A program made the position numbers and the translations under genes. 17,462 nucleotides of DNA from the NCBI GenBank assembly GCA_035255485.1, contig DATEZO010000050.1, positions 1-17,462 of the forward strand, in the 5' to 3' direction. The stretch is from DATEZO01 sp035255485 (GTDB lineage: Bacteria; Pseudomonadota; Gammaproteobacteria; Burkholderiales; Burkholderiaceae_D). Within the stretch, counting starts at the first letter, position 1. Each line of letters opens with the position of its first letter. This document shows positions 1-6,315 of the stretch, piece by piece. The notes under the pieces are model-generated. The model worked only from the letters and a program-made list of their open reading frames with translations. It ran no database searches and was not told the origin of the DNA.

Positions 1-161
1 AATGCATTGCAGCGTCGGGCTTTGCGTTTGCGCAGAAAGCAGCCACCTTGGTGCACGCTATCATGGGTTCGGACAGTGCTGCGATGGCACACCTCAGGCA
101 AGCGATTTTCGAGGCGATTTACGATGACAGCCGGCAATACAGCAAAGAACCCGCGCGTTGA
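1..161 (+). CDS. C-terminal end of an unidentified upstream gene (partial)
   Basis: The frame starting at base 3 is open from the window edge to a TGA at 159-161, giving 52 residues. They read like the end of a soluble protein: an alanine-rich helix (QKAATLVHAIMGS) and an amphipathic helix (HLRQAIFEAIYDDSRQY), then SKEPAR. The next gene's only plausible ATG lies at 124, so the two would overlap by 38 bases in different frames. That is long but possible for co-transcribed genes. I do not recognise the family and give no function. The alternative is that this frame is open by chance and the leader of the next gene is non-coding. Confidence 0.45.
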   Translation, partial: CIAASGFAFAQKAATLVHAIMGSDSAAMAHLRQAIFEAIYDDSRQYSKEPAR

Positions 162-1185
162 CTGGATCGATTACGCGAAAGGCATCTGCATCGTGATGGT
201 GGTGACGTTGTACGCTACCAACTATGTACATGAAAACGCACATGCGGTCGGCTGGATGCAACACGTGGCCGATTTTGCGCAGCCGTTCCGCATGCCGGAT
301 TTCTATTTGCTGGCCGGCCTGTTCGTGGCGCGTGTTGTCGAGCGGCCCTTGCGCGCCTACATCGACAGCAAAGTGCTGTACTTCATGTATTTTTATGCGC
401 TGTGGGCCACGATCAAATTTGCGAACCTGCATGCGGGCGATCTGCTATCCGCGAACCGGCTGGATCTGCTGCTGGAATATTTGCGGCTGTATATCGAGCC
501 GCCCACCGGTCCGCTCTGGTTCATTTACATCCTGGCGCTATTCTTCATTGCGGTGCGGCTGGTGCGCAGATTGCCAATTCTGGTCGTATTGCCGATCGCC
601 ATGGTGCTTGAAATGGCGGTCACGGTGGGCGATATGCAGCTGAGCGTGAAACTGGCCGACAAGTTTGCCCGGTATTTCGTATTCTTTTATTCCGGCTATG
701 TGTTTTCCCGTTACGTGTTTCTGGGGGCCGCCTGGGCGCAAGCGCATACGCGCCTGACGCTGGCGATCGTGCTGCTGTGGTTTATGCTGAATGGGTTGCT
801 GGTGGCATTGCACGTGACCTTTCTGCCGGGCATGCAACTGGTGATGGGCTATGTTGGCGCATGTGCAGTCATGCTGACGTCGATATTGATCGCACGGATG
901 CCCTATATGGAATGGCTGGCATATCTGGGCCAGCATTCGATTGTCGTGTATCTCGGATTCGTGGTGCCGATCGGATTGATGCGGCGATTCATCGTTTCTC
1001 CGACGCTGATTACCGATATCGGCGTCTTGGCGCTGACGGTCATGGTGCTGTCGGTGGCAGGATCGATCGTGCTGTACTGGGCGGTGCGCAATACACCGCT
1101 GCGCTTCCTGTTCGAGCGCCCGGCGTGGACCTCGATTGCAGTGCGCCGCGCTGCTGCGGTCCCCAAGGAAATTGCAACCCAGTAA
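124..1185 (+). CDS. Membrane acyltransferase, acyltransferase-3 (AT3/OafA/OpgC-like) family
   Basis: The product is a 353-residue polytopic inner-membrane protein with about ten hydrophobic segments. It opens with RVDWIDYAKGICIV, the usual N-terminus of acyltransferase-3 proteins, which move acyl groups such as acetyl or succinyl onto glycans or lipids across the membrane. I chose ATG 124 because the frame can be extended to base 7 only with Arg-rich residues unlike the family, and the next ATG (196) would cut into the first membrane helix. Upstream is only a weak GAGG at 109-112. Where relatives commonly have a histidine in the first helix (VVMMHST-like), this protein has VVTLYAT, with Tyr30 at the histidine position. 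The acceptor cannot be told from sequence. The gene converges on cysK. Confidence 0.8.
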   Translation: MTAGNTAKNPRVDWIDYAKGICIVMVVTLYATNYVHENAHAVGWMQHVADFAQPFRMPDFYLLAGLFVARVVERPLRAYIDSKVLYFMYFYALWATIKFANLHAGDLLSANRLDLLLEYLRLYIEPPTGPLWFIYILALFFIAVRLVRRLPILVVLPIAMVLEMAVTVGDMQLSVKLADKFARYFVFFYSGYVFSRYVFLGAAWAQAHTRLTLAIVLLWFMLNGLLVALHVTFLPGMQLVMGYVGACAVMLTSILIARMPYMEWLAYLGQHSIVVYLGFVVPIGLMRRFIVSPTLITDIGVLALTVMVLSVAGSIVLYWAVRNTPLRFLFERPAWTSIAVRRAAAVPKEIATQ

Positions 1186-1208
1186 GAGCATTGGCCTCAG
1201 CGCTGTCC

Positions 1209-1238
1209 GCAGGCTGGTTGCGGTTGCCGCCAGCCTGC
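1209..1238. terminator. Dyad between converging acyltransferase and cysK genes, possible bidirectional terminator
   Basis: GCAGGCTGG (1209-1217) and CCAGCCTGC (1230-1238) are perfect inverted repeats of 9 bp. The loop holds a further GCGG/CCGC pairing. The element lies in the 68 bases between the two converging stop codons, where a shared terminator is expected. Neither side carries a clear T-run, so it may be only a transcript-end stabiliser or may act together with Rho. Confidence 0.4.
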
Positions 1239-1253
1239 AATGCCGGCCTTGCT

Positions 1254-2186
1254 TCAATCCGCCAGATTGGCGAACAGCGGCGTGCTGAGATAGCGCTCGC
1301 CGAATGACGGGATGATGGTCACGATCAGCTTGCCCTTGTTCTCCGGGCGCTGTGCGACTTGCATCGCGGCCCACAAGGCGGCACCCGAGGAAATGCCGAC
1401 CAGCAAGCCTTCCTCGCGCGCGGCGCGGCGCGCAATGTCAAAGGCATTGTCGTTCGTTACGCGAATCACTTCGCTGTAAATCTCTGTATTCAGGATATCC
1501 GGCACGAAGCCTGCGCCCAGTCCCTGGATCGCGTGCGGGCCTTTCGTGCCGCCCGACAGCACCGGGGAGGCATCCGGTTCGACCGCGATGCATTGCACCG
1601 ACGGCTTGCGCGACTTGAGGACTTCGCCGACGCCGGTGATGGTGCCGCCGGTGCCGATGCCGGAAATCACGATATCCACCTTGCCGTCGGTATCGCGCCA
1701 GATTTCTTCGGCTGTGGTCTTGCGGTGGATTTCCGGATTGGCGGCGTTCTTGAACTGTTGCGGCATCAGGTAGCGCGAATCGGACGCAACCAGTTCTTCG
1801 GCTTTCTTGATCGAGCCGGCGATCCCTTCACTGCCGGGTGTCAGGATCAATTCCGCGCCGTAGGCACGCAGCAGCATGCGACGTTCCTTGCTCATGGTCT
1901 CCGGCATCGTCAGGACGCAGCGGTAGCCGCGCGCCGCGCAAACCATCGCCAGTGCGATGCCGGTATTGCCGCTGGTCGGTTCGACGATGATGGTATCCGG
2001 CTTGATCAGGCCTGCCTGTTCCGCAGCTTCGATCATGGCGACGCCGATGCGGTCCTTGACGCTGTGCGCCGGGTTGTAGAATTCAAGCTTTGCCACCACG
2101 TCGGCCACGGCGCCGGCCGTCAAACGGCGGATACGTACCAGCGGCGTGTTGCCGACCAGTTCGGTTACATCATTTGCGATTTTCAT
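1254..2186 (-). CDS. cysK: Cysteine synthase A (O-acetylserine sulfhydrylase)
   Basis: This is a PLP-dependent cytoplasmic enzyme that joins O-acetylserine and sulfide into cysteine and acetate. At 310 residues it has the usual CysK length. The PLP lysine is K44 in HSVKDRIG. PTSGNTGIALA is the substrate-binding loop, and GTGGTITGVG is the phosphate-binding loop of PLP. The GTGGTITG loop together with the C-terminal SFGERYLST points to CysK rather than CysM. The start is supported by an AAGGGA ribosome binding site about 6 bases upstream. A GCCCGC/GCGGGC inverted repeat (2202-2215) lies just before that site in the leader. The gene stands alone, divergent from the lipoprotein gene and with no cysE beside it. 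Confidence 0.96.
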   Translation of the reverse strand: MKIANDVTELVGNTPLVRIRRLTAGAVADVVAKLEFYNPAHSVKDRIGVAMIEAAEQAGLIKPDTIIVEPTSGNTGIALAMVCAARGYRCVLTMPETMSKERRMLLRAYGAELILTPGSEGIAGSIKKAEELVASDSRYLMPQQFKNAANPEIHRKTTAEEIWRDTDGKVDIVISGIGTGGTITGVGEVLKSRKPSVQCIAVEPDASPVLSGGTKGPHAIQGLGAGFVPDILNTEIYSEVIRVTNDNAFDIARRAAREEGLLVGISSGAALWAAMQVAQRPENKGKLIVTIIPSFGERYLSTPLFANLAD

Positions 2187-2257
2187 GGTATTCCCTTTCC
2201 AGCCCGCCAGCGGGCATGCGGTTTCAAGATATGCGGAAAATGCTTAATCCCTGCATT

Positions 2258-2263
2258 ATTGTA
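2258..2263 (-). promoter_or_regulatory. Possible -10 box of the cysK promoter
   Basis: Read on the minus strand this is TACAAT, a good sigma-70 -10 hexamer, which would place the transcription start near 2251 with a leader of about 65 bases before cysK. The best upstream match to a -35 box, TTGCAC, is 21 bases away, which is too far. The call therefore rests on the -10 box and the position alone. Confidence 0.3.
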
Positions 2264-2306
2264 TCGAACTGACAAAAAAGCATGGTGCAAGTGTACGCCG
2301 TATCGC

Positions 2307-2315
2307 TGCTATCAT
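2307..2315 (+). promoter_or_regulatory. Extended -10 promoter for the lipoprotein gene
   Basis: TGCTATCAT fits the extended -10 form TGnTATnnT. It lies about 27-33 bases before the lipoprotein start codons and so predicts a short leader. No good -35 is visible at 17 bases, which is common for extended -10 promoters. Confidence 0.35.
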
Positions 2316-2347
2316 CTTGAACGTCCACAATCTTTCTTGCGTTGAAC

Positions 2348-2869
2348 ATGTACAAATCATTCTTGCATTTATTCCGGCTCGCGCTGCTTGCCTGCGCGTT
2401 ATGGCTGACGGCCTGCACCCCCCGCTACGACTGGCGTGTAGTGCGCGGCGACAGCGCGCCCTTCACGGTTCTGATGCCGGCCAAGCCATCGGTCCAGGCG
2501 CGTCCGGTCACGCTGAATGGGGTCGCGGCGATGATGACGATGACCACGGCGGAGGTGGACGATCTCACCTTTGCGGTGGGCGTCATCGAATTGCCCGATA
2601 CGATGGCGGCACCGGCCGCACTGACGGCAATCAGGACTGCGCTGGTCAACAATATCGGCGGCGTTCTTCGAAGCGAGAAAACGCTTGCGAACGGGGCGAT
2701 CGAGATCGAAGCCGCCGGCAAGCCGGAAGGTGCCGGCAGCCAGTCGCGCCTGCTGCTTGCGCGCCTGGTCGCCAAGGACCAGCGGATCTACCAGATTGTG
2801 GCAGTCGGCCAGGAATCGACGATCGACCGGGACGCGGCCGGCATGTTTCTGGATTCATTCAAGTTTTGA
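2348..2869 (+). CDS. Small predicted lipoprotein of unknown function
   Basis: This 173-residue protein begins with a lipoprotein signal peptide: basic start (MYK), hydrophobic stretch, and lipobox LTAC with the lipidated cysteine at residue 23. The second residue after it is not aspartate (CTP), so transport to the outer membrane is expected. The mature part is rich in short beta-like stretches (APFTVLMPAKPSV, MTMTTAEVDDLTFAVGVIELPD) and ends in DAAGMFLDSFKF. That layout is familiar from uncharacterised Burkholderiales proteins, but I can name no family. A TTG six bases upstream (2342) is an alternative start that adds two residues. No strong ribosome binding site is seen for either. The gene is divergent from cysK. 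Confidence 0.75.
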   Translation: MYKSFLHLFRLALLACALWLTACTPRYDWRVVRGDSAPFTVLMPAKPSVQARPVTLNGVAAMMTMTTAEVDDLTFAVGVIELPDTMAAPAALTAIRTALVNNIGGVLRSEKTLANGAIEIEAAGKPEGAGSQSRLLLARLVAKDQRIYQIVAVGQESTIDRDAAGMFLDSFKF

Positions 2870-3237
2870 CCAACGACATCCGTCTTTTCCCGGCGCATGC
2901 GGGCAAGGAAATCCTGAAGCGCAAAAAAAGCCCTTCGATATCAGGAGATCAGGACGGAACAGGAAATGACGCGCCGATCCGGCACTGGACCGGATGCCGC
3001 TGATCGCCCTTTTCGACTGCGTCATGATGGAAACGAACAGGGCGCTGGCGGCTCTTGCAAAAAAGAAGAGCGCCGTCCAGATTATTTTCCGCTTCTGTAC
3101 AATGTTTGTTTACATGAGCAACTCATTGGCATGGTAGCGGCAAGAAATGCGCCTGAGCCGACGTTAGTGCCGCCGCATGCACCGGATGCCGATATGGTGC
3201 ACCATGACAAAAGGATTGGTTGAATCCGTAAAGGCCG
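2870..3237. other. Intergenic stretch without a convincing gene
   Basis: No frame here looks like a conserved protein. An 85-codon frame (2966-3223) has codon use unlike its neighbours (TTA, AGA, AGG, GGA) and no recognisable motif. A TACAAT hexamer at 3098-3103 could be a -10 box, which would make 3110-3303 the untranslated leader of the DUF1840 gene. No good -35 accompanies it. The stretch runs into the hairpin at 3238-3281. Confidence 0.5.
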
Positions 3238-3281
3238 CCTGTGGCAGGCTATGCAAGTTGTTCCTGCCGGACAGGTTTTTT
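3238..3281 (+). terminator. Strong intrinsic-terminator-like hairpin in front of the DUF1840 gene, possible attenuator
   Basis: CCTGT+GGCAGG (3238-3248) pairs with CCTGCC (3263-3268) and ACAGG (3271-3275), a two-part stem of 11 bp with a GG bulge and a 14-base loop. Six Ts (3276-3281) follow at once. The DUF1840 ribosome binding site begins only about 14 bases further on, so the hairpin either ends an upstream transcript or attenuates the gene it precedes. The first arm can instead fold on itself as GCCTG-TGG-CAGGC (3237-3249), which would break the terminator. Confidence 0.6.
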
Positions 3282-3303
3282 ATCTCAAACGCATGGAGGC
3301 GCT

Positions 3304-3648
3304 ATGCTGGTGACATTCAAGTCCAAATCCGCCGCTGAAGTCATGATGTACGAAGAGCATGCGAAACGCATCCTTGACCTGTTCGGCAAGGAGGCTAGGC
3401 GCGGCATCATCACGCCTGCTGAAACCGCGCGGACGATTGCCCTACTGGAGGCGGAAATTGCCGAAAGCAAGACCCATCCTGCCTCCGATGAAATGCAGCG
3501 CGATGTGACCGCGCATCACGGCGTGGATGGCGACGACAACGAACATGAACCGCACGAGTTTGTCAGTTTCGGAACGCGCGCGTATCCGCTGCTCGACATG
3601 TTGCGTGCTGCGCATCGGGATGGCAATGAGGTAATGTGGGGTGTCTGA
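3304..3648 (+). CDS. DUF1840 family protein
   Basis: This is a small cytoplasmic protein of 114 residues. The N-terminus MLVTFKSKSAAEVMMYEEHA, followed by RILDLFGKEARRGIITPAE and an alternating acidic helix ALLEAEIAES, is typical of the DUF1840 family, found mainly in Betaproteobacteria and without known function. The C-terminal part (FVSFGTRAYPLLDMLRAA) is also family-like. ATG 3304 is chosen because GGAGG lies about 4 bases upstream and the family begins at MLVTF. A frame extension to 3241 would run through the hairpin at 3238-3281. It is followed after 94 bases by the exporter gene. Confidence 0.88.
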   Translation: MLVTFKSKSAAEVMMYEEHAKRILDLFGKEARRGIITPAETARTIALLEAEIAESKTHPASDEMQRDVTAHHGVDGDDNEHEPHEFVSFGTRAYPLLDMLRAAHRDGNEVMWGV

Positions 3649-3694
3649 CGCCGGCCGGATCTGCGCGAAATGAGCGCAACCGCAGCGGGCCCGC

Positions 3695-3700
3695 TACAAT
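3695..3700 (+). promoter_or_regulatory. Possible -10 box ahead of the lysE-rsmB-ntrYX run
   Basis: The sequence GCTACAAT contains a TACAAT hexamer about 43 bases before the exporter start, in the only gap of useful size upstream of this gene run. There is no recognisable -35 at 16-18 bases, so this is a positional guess. Confidence 0.3.
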
Positions 3701-3742
3701 CGTGTTTTTACACTTCGCGCCCGCTGTCAGGCTTACCTCATC

Positions 3743-4381
3743 ATGCATTTGTTCGGCATTTCCGATTTTGGCCTGTTTTGCGCGGCGGTACTATTGCTTA
3801 ACGCGACACCCGGCCCCGACACCGCCTATATTGTCGGACGCAGCGTGGCGCAGGGGCGTCGCGCGGGCTTGGTGTCTGCACTCGGCATTTCGGCCGGCTG
3901 CTGCGTGCATTCGATCGCTTCCGCACTGGGCTTGAGCGCGATGCTGGCGGCGTCGGCCACTGCGTTTTCGATCGTGAAACTGGCCGGCGGCGCGTATCTG
4001 GTCTATCTGGGCCTGCGCATGCTGCTGGCCAAGCCGGCCCATCCGCTGCAGCCCGCGGCCGTGCAATCAGTGCGCCCGATGCCGACGGTTTTCTGGCAGG
4101 CGGTGGCAACCAATATACTGAATCCGAAAGTCGTGTTGTTCTTCCTGTCATTTTTTCCGCAATTCGTGCGTGTCGATGCGCCGCAAAAAGCTGCGGCATT
4201 TTTAACCCTGGGCGTGGCATTCGTGGCAATCAGCACGGTTTGGAATAGTGGTACCGCGTTTCTGGCCGGCACCCTGGCGCGCCGCGCCGGGCGCAATCCG
4301 CACGTCAGGATCTGGCTGGAACGCGTCGTCGGCGGCGCGTTCGTTGCACTGGGTGTCAAGCTGGCATTTTCAAAGAACTAA
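3743..4381 (+). CDS. LysE/RhtB family amino-acid exporter
   Basis: The product is a 212-residue inner-membrane protein with about six hydrophobic segments, the standard size for LysE/RhtB exporters, which pump amino acids such as lysine, homoserine or threonine out of the cell. The family signature ATPGPD is at residues 21-26, followed by YIVGRSVAQGRRAGLVSALG. The second half shows the expected KLAGGAYLVYLGLRML and NPKVVLFFLSFFPQFV motifs. The substrate cannot be inferred. No clear ribosome binding site precedes ATG 3743, but the family start fits. Its TAA lies one base before the GTG of rsmB, so the two are probably translationally coupled. Confidence 0.92.
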   Translation: MHLFGISDFGLFCAAVLLLNATPGPDTAYIVGRSVAQGRRAGLVSALGISAGCCVHSIASALGLSAMLAASATAFSIVKLAGGAYLVYLGLRMLLAKPAHPLQPAAVQSVRPMPTVFWQAVATNILNPKVVLFFLSFFPQFVRVDAPQKAAAFLTLGVAFVAISTVWNSGTAFLAGTLARRAGRNPHVRIWLERVVGGAFVALGVKLAFSKN

Positions 4382-4382
4382 C

Positions 4383-5687
4383 GTGCGTAAAACCCAATTA
4401 AAAACCGATTCACTCGCTTTTGGCCTGCTGGGCGCCGCGCAGGCAACCGCGCTGGTACGCGACGGCACGGCATTGCCGCAGGCGTTGGGTCGGGTATTTG
4501 CGCAGACCGAAGCGCCGGCACAGGCGCGCGGCGCGATGCAGGATATCGCGTACCGCACCATGCGCCAACTGGGCCGGGTCGAGGCACTGATTGTCCTGCT
4601 GGCTAAAAAACAGCCTGAGCCGGCGCTGCTGTATGGCTTGCTGTGCAGTGCGCTGGCCTTGATCTCGAATCCATATGATGCGCCCTACGGCGACTTTACC
4701 GTGGTCGACCAGGCGGTGGGCGCCGCCGCGTCACATCCGGATATTGCTCACGCGAAAGGATTGGTCAATGCGGTGCTGCGCCGGTTTCTGCGCGAACAGG
4801 ATACCCTGCTGCATGAGATGATGAAGGACCCGGTCGCGGTATGGAATTATCCGCTCTGGTGGATCGATGCAGTGAAGGTGGCTTATCCCGACGCCTGGCA
4901 GGCGCTGCTGCGGGCCGGCAATGCCCCGCCGCCCCTGACGCTGCGCGTCAACCGACGCAAGACCAATGTGGCGGCCTATCTTGCGATGCTGTCGGGACGC
5001 GCCGTCACGGCGCATCAGATCGGCCCCGATGCGGTGCGACTGGAACAGCCGGTGCCGGTGGCGCAGATTCCCGGTTTTGGCCAGGGCCTGGTATCGGTGC
5101 AGGATGCGGCGGCGCAATTGGCGGCGCCGCTGCTCGACGTGCAGGACGGCATGCGCGTGCTGGATGCGTGCGCCGCGCCTGGCGGCAAGACCTGCCATAT
5201 CCTTGAGTGCGCGAACGCGGAGGTGATGGCGCTTGATAGCGACGCCAAACGCCTGGTGCGCATCGAAGAAAACCTGCAGCGCCTGCAGTTGCGCGCGATC
5301 CTGAAGGCGGGCGATGCCGGGGCCGGCGACTGGTGGGATGGCAGGCTGTTCGACCGCATTCTGGCCGATGTCCCGTGCACCGCATCCGGCATCGTACGCC
5401 GTCACCCCGACATCCGCTGGCTGCGACGCAAGGAGGATGCGGGGCAACTGGCTGCGCATGCGGCGCGGATTCTCGATAATCTGTGGCGGATGCTGCGCCC
5501 CGATGGCAAATTGCTGTTTGTGACCTGCTCATTGTGGCCGCAGGAGTCGGAGGCGCAGGCTGCGGCGTTCGCGGCGCGCCATCATGCGTTGCGGCTTGCC
5601 GCGCCGGGCCAGCTGCTGCCGACGGCAAATGCGCAACAGGATCATGACGGTCTGTTTTATGCGCTATTCCAAAAGCCGGCAATTTGA
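4383..5687 (+). CDS. rsmB: 16S rRNA (cytosine-967-C5)-methyltransferase RsmB
   Basis: RsmB methylates C967 of 16S rRNA using S-adenosylmethionine. The product has 434 residues, close to the 429 of the E. coli enzyme. It has an N-terminal NusB-like RNA-binding domain (about 1-140) and a Rossmann methyltransferase domain with the SAM motif LDACAAPGGKTCHI near 260-273. Of the two catalytic cysteines, C332 lies in DVPCTASG and C382, the likely nucleophile, in VTCSLWPQE. GTG 4383 is chosen because it gives the normal N-terminus VRKTQLKTDSLAF and sits directly after the exporter stop; the open frame reaches 4248 but would overlap the exporter. The usual neighbours def and fmt are not seen here. Confidence 0.95.
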   Translation: MRKTQLKTDSLAFGLLGAAQATALVRDGTALPQALGRVFAQTEAPAQARGAMQDIAYRTMRQLGRVEALIVLLAKKQPEPALLYGLLCSALALISNPYDAPYGDFTVVDQAVGAAASHPDIAHAKGLVNAVLRRFLREQDTLLHEMMKDPVAVWNYPLWWIDAVKVAYPDAWQALLRAGNAPPPLTLRVNRRKTNVAAYLAMLSGRAVTAHQIGPDAVRLEQPVPVAQIPGFGQGLVSVQDAAAQLAAPLLDVQDGMRVLDACAAPGGKTCHILECANAEVMALDSDAKRLVRIEENLQRLQLRAILKAGDAGAGDWWDGRLFDRILADVPCTASGIVRRHPDIRWLRRKEDAGQLAAHAARILDNLWRMLRPDGKLLFVTCSLWPQESEAQAAAFAARHHALRLAAPGQLLPTANAQQDHDGLFYALFQKPAI

Positions 5688-5726
5688 TAGTATTCCCCAG
5701 ACTGAATTTCACGACATGACCGACGA

Positions 5727-6305
5727 GTGACGCGGCGACTATTTAATCTTCTGACATCCGGGCTGCTGGCGACGCTGCTGTTGACACTGACGCTAGGGCA
5801 TGCAGCCGCCCGCGCCGAGGGCGTCGAGATCACGCAAGCCCATCTGGAGAGCTCGGAAGAGGGATACAAGCTGTCGGCCACGTTTGCGTTCGAACTGAAA
5901 CGCGGCCTGGAAGACGTCATCATGCGCGGCGTGCCGCTGTATTTCACGACGGATGTCGAATTGACCAGACCGCGCTGGTACTGGTTCGATGAAAAAACGG
6001 TCACCGCATCGCAGACCGTGCGCATTTCCTACAATGTATTGACGCGTCAGTATCACGCCGCCATTCTCGGCCGCCTGCATCAGAGTTTTGTCACGCTGGA
6101 CGATGCCATGTCATTGGTGCGGCGCCCCAGCCGCTGGGTGGTCGCCGAGCGCGGCGCATTGAAAGTCGGGGAAGTCTACAACGTGGCGGTTCGCATGCGG
6201 CTCGATCTGGCGCAGTTGCCAAAACCGTTCCAGGTGCATGCGCTAAACAGCAGCGACTGGCAGCTTTCCTCCGATTGGAAATTTTTTACTTTCAAGGCCG
6301 AGTGA
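5727..6305 (+). CDS. DUF4390 family secreted protein
   Basis: This 192-residue protein has a classical signal peptide: MTRR, then a leucine-rich core, then a likely cleavage after ARA at residues 28-30. The mature part is predicted to act outside the cytoplasm. The motifs GVPLYFTTDVEL, RPRWYWFDEK and RISYNVLTRQY are typical of DUF4390 proteins, which in Betaproteobacteria usually sit directly before ntrY. Their function is unknown; the position suggests a link to the periplasmic part of the sensor. The start appears to be GTG 5727, with no clear ribosome binding site. A four-codon frame ATG-ACC-GAC-GAG-TGA (5716-5730) overlaps this start and may couple translation. The stop lies 10 bases before ntrY. 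Confidence 0.88.
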   Translation: MTRRLFNLLTSGLLATLLLTLTLGHAAARAEGVEITQAHLESSEEGYKLSATFAFELKRGLEDVIMRGVPLYFTTDVELTRPRWYWFDEKTVTASQTVRISYNVLTRQYHAAILGRLHQSFVTLDDAMSLVRRPSRWVVAERGALKVGEVYNVAVRMRLDLAQLPKPFQVHALNSSDWQLSSDWKFFTFKAE

Positions 6306-6315
6306 GAGTCGATCC

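Noticed and set aside
538..1374. 278-codon minus-strand frame across the acyltransferase and cysK ends
   Set aside because: Gln/His/Arg-rich shadow that crosses the intergenic dyad and two real genes.
1359..2345. 328-codon plus-strand frame opposite cysK
   Set aside because: It is antisense to a well-conserved enzyme gene; its composition reflects the codon bias of cysK, and the start at 1359 has no ribosome binding site.
2966..3223. 85-codon plus-strand frame, ending 14 bases before the strong terminator
   Set aside because: The position before a terminator is attractive, but the codons (GGA, TTA, AGA, AGG) and composition differ from all real genes here, there is no known motif, and the putative -10 box lies inside it.
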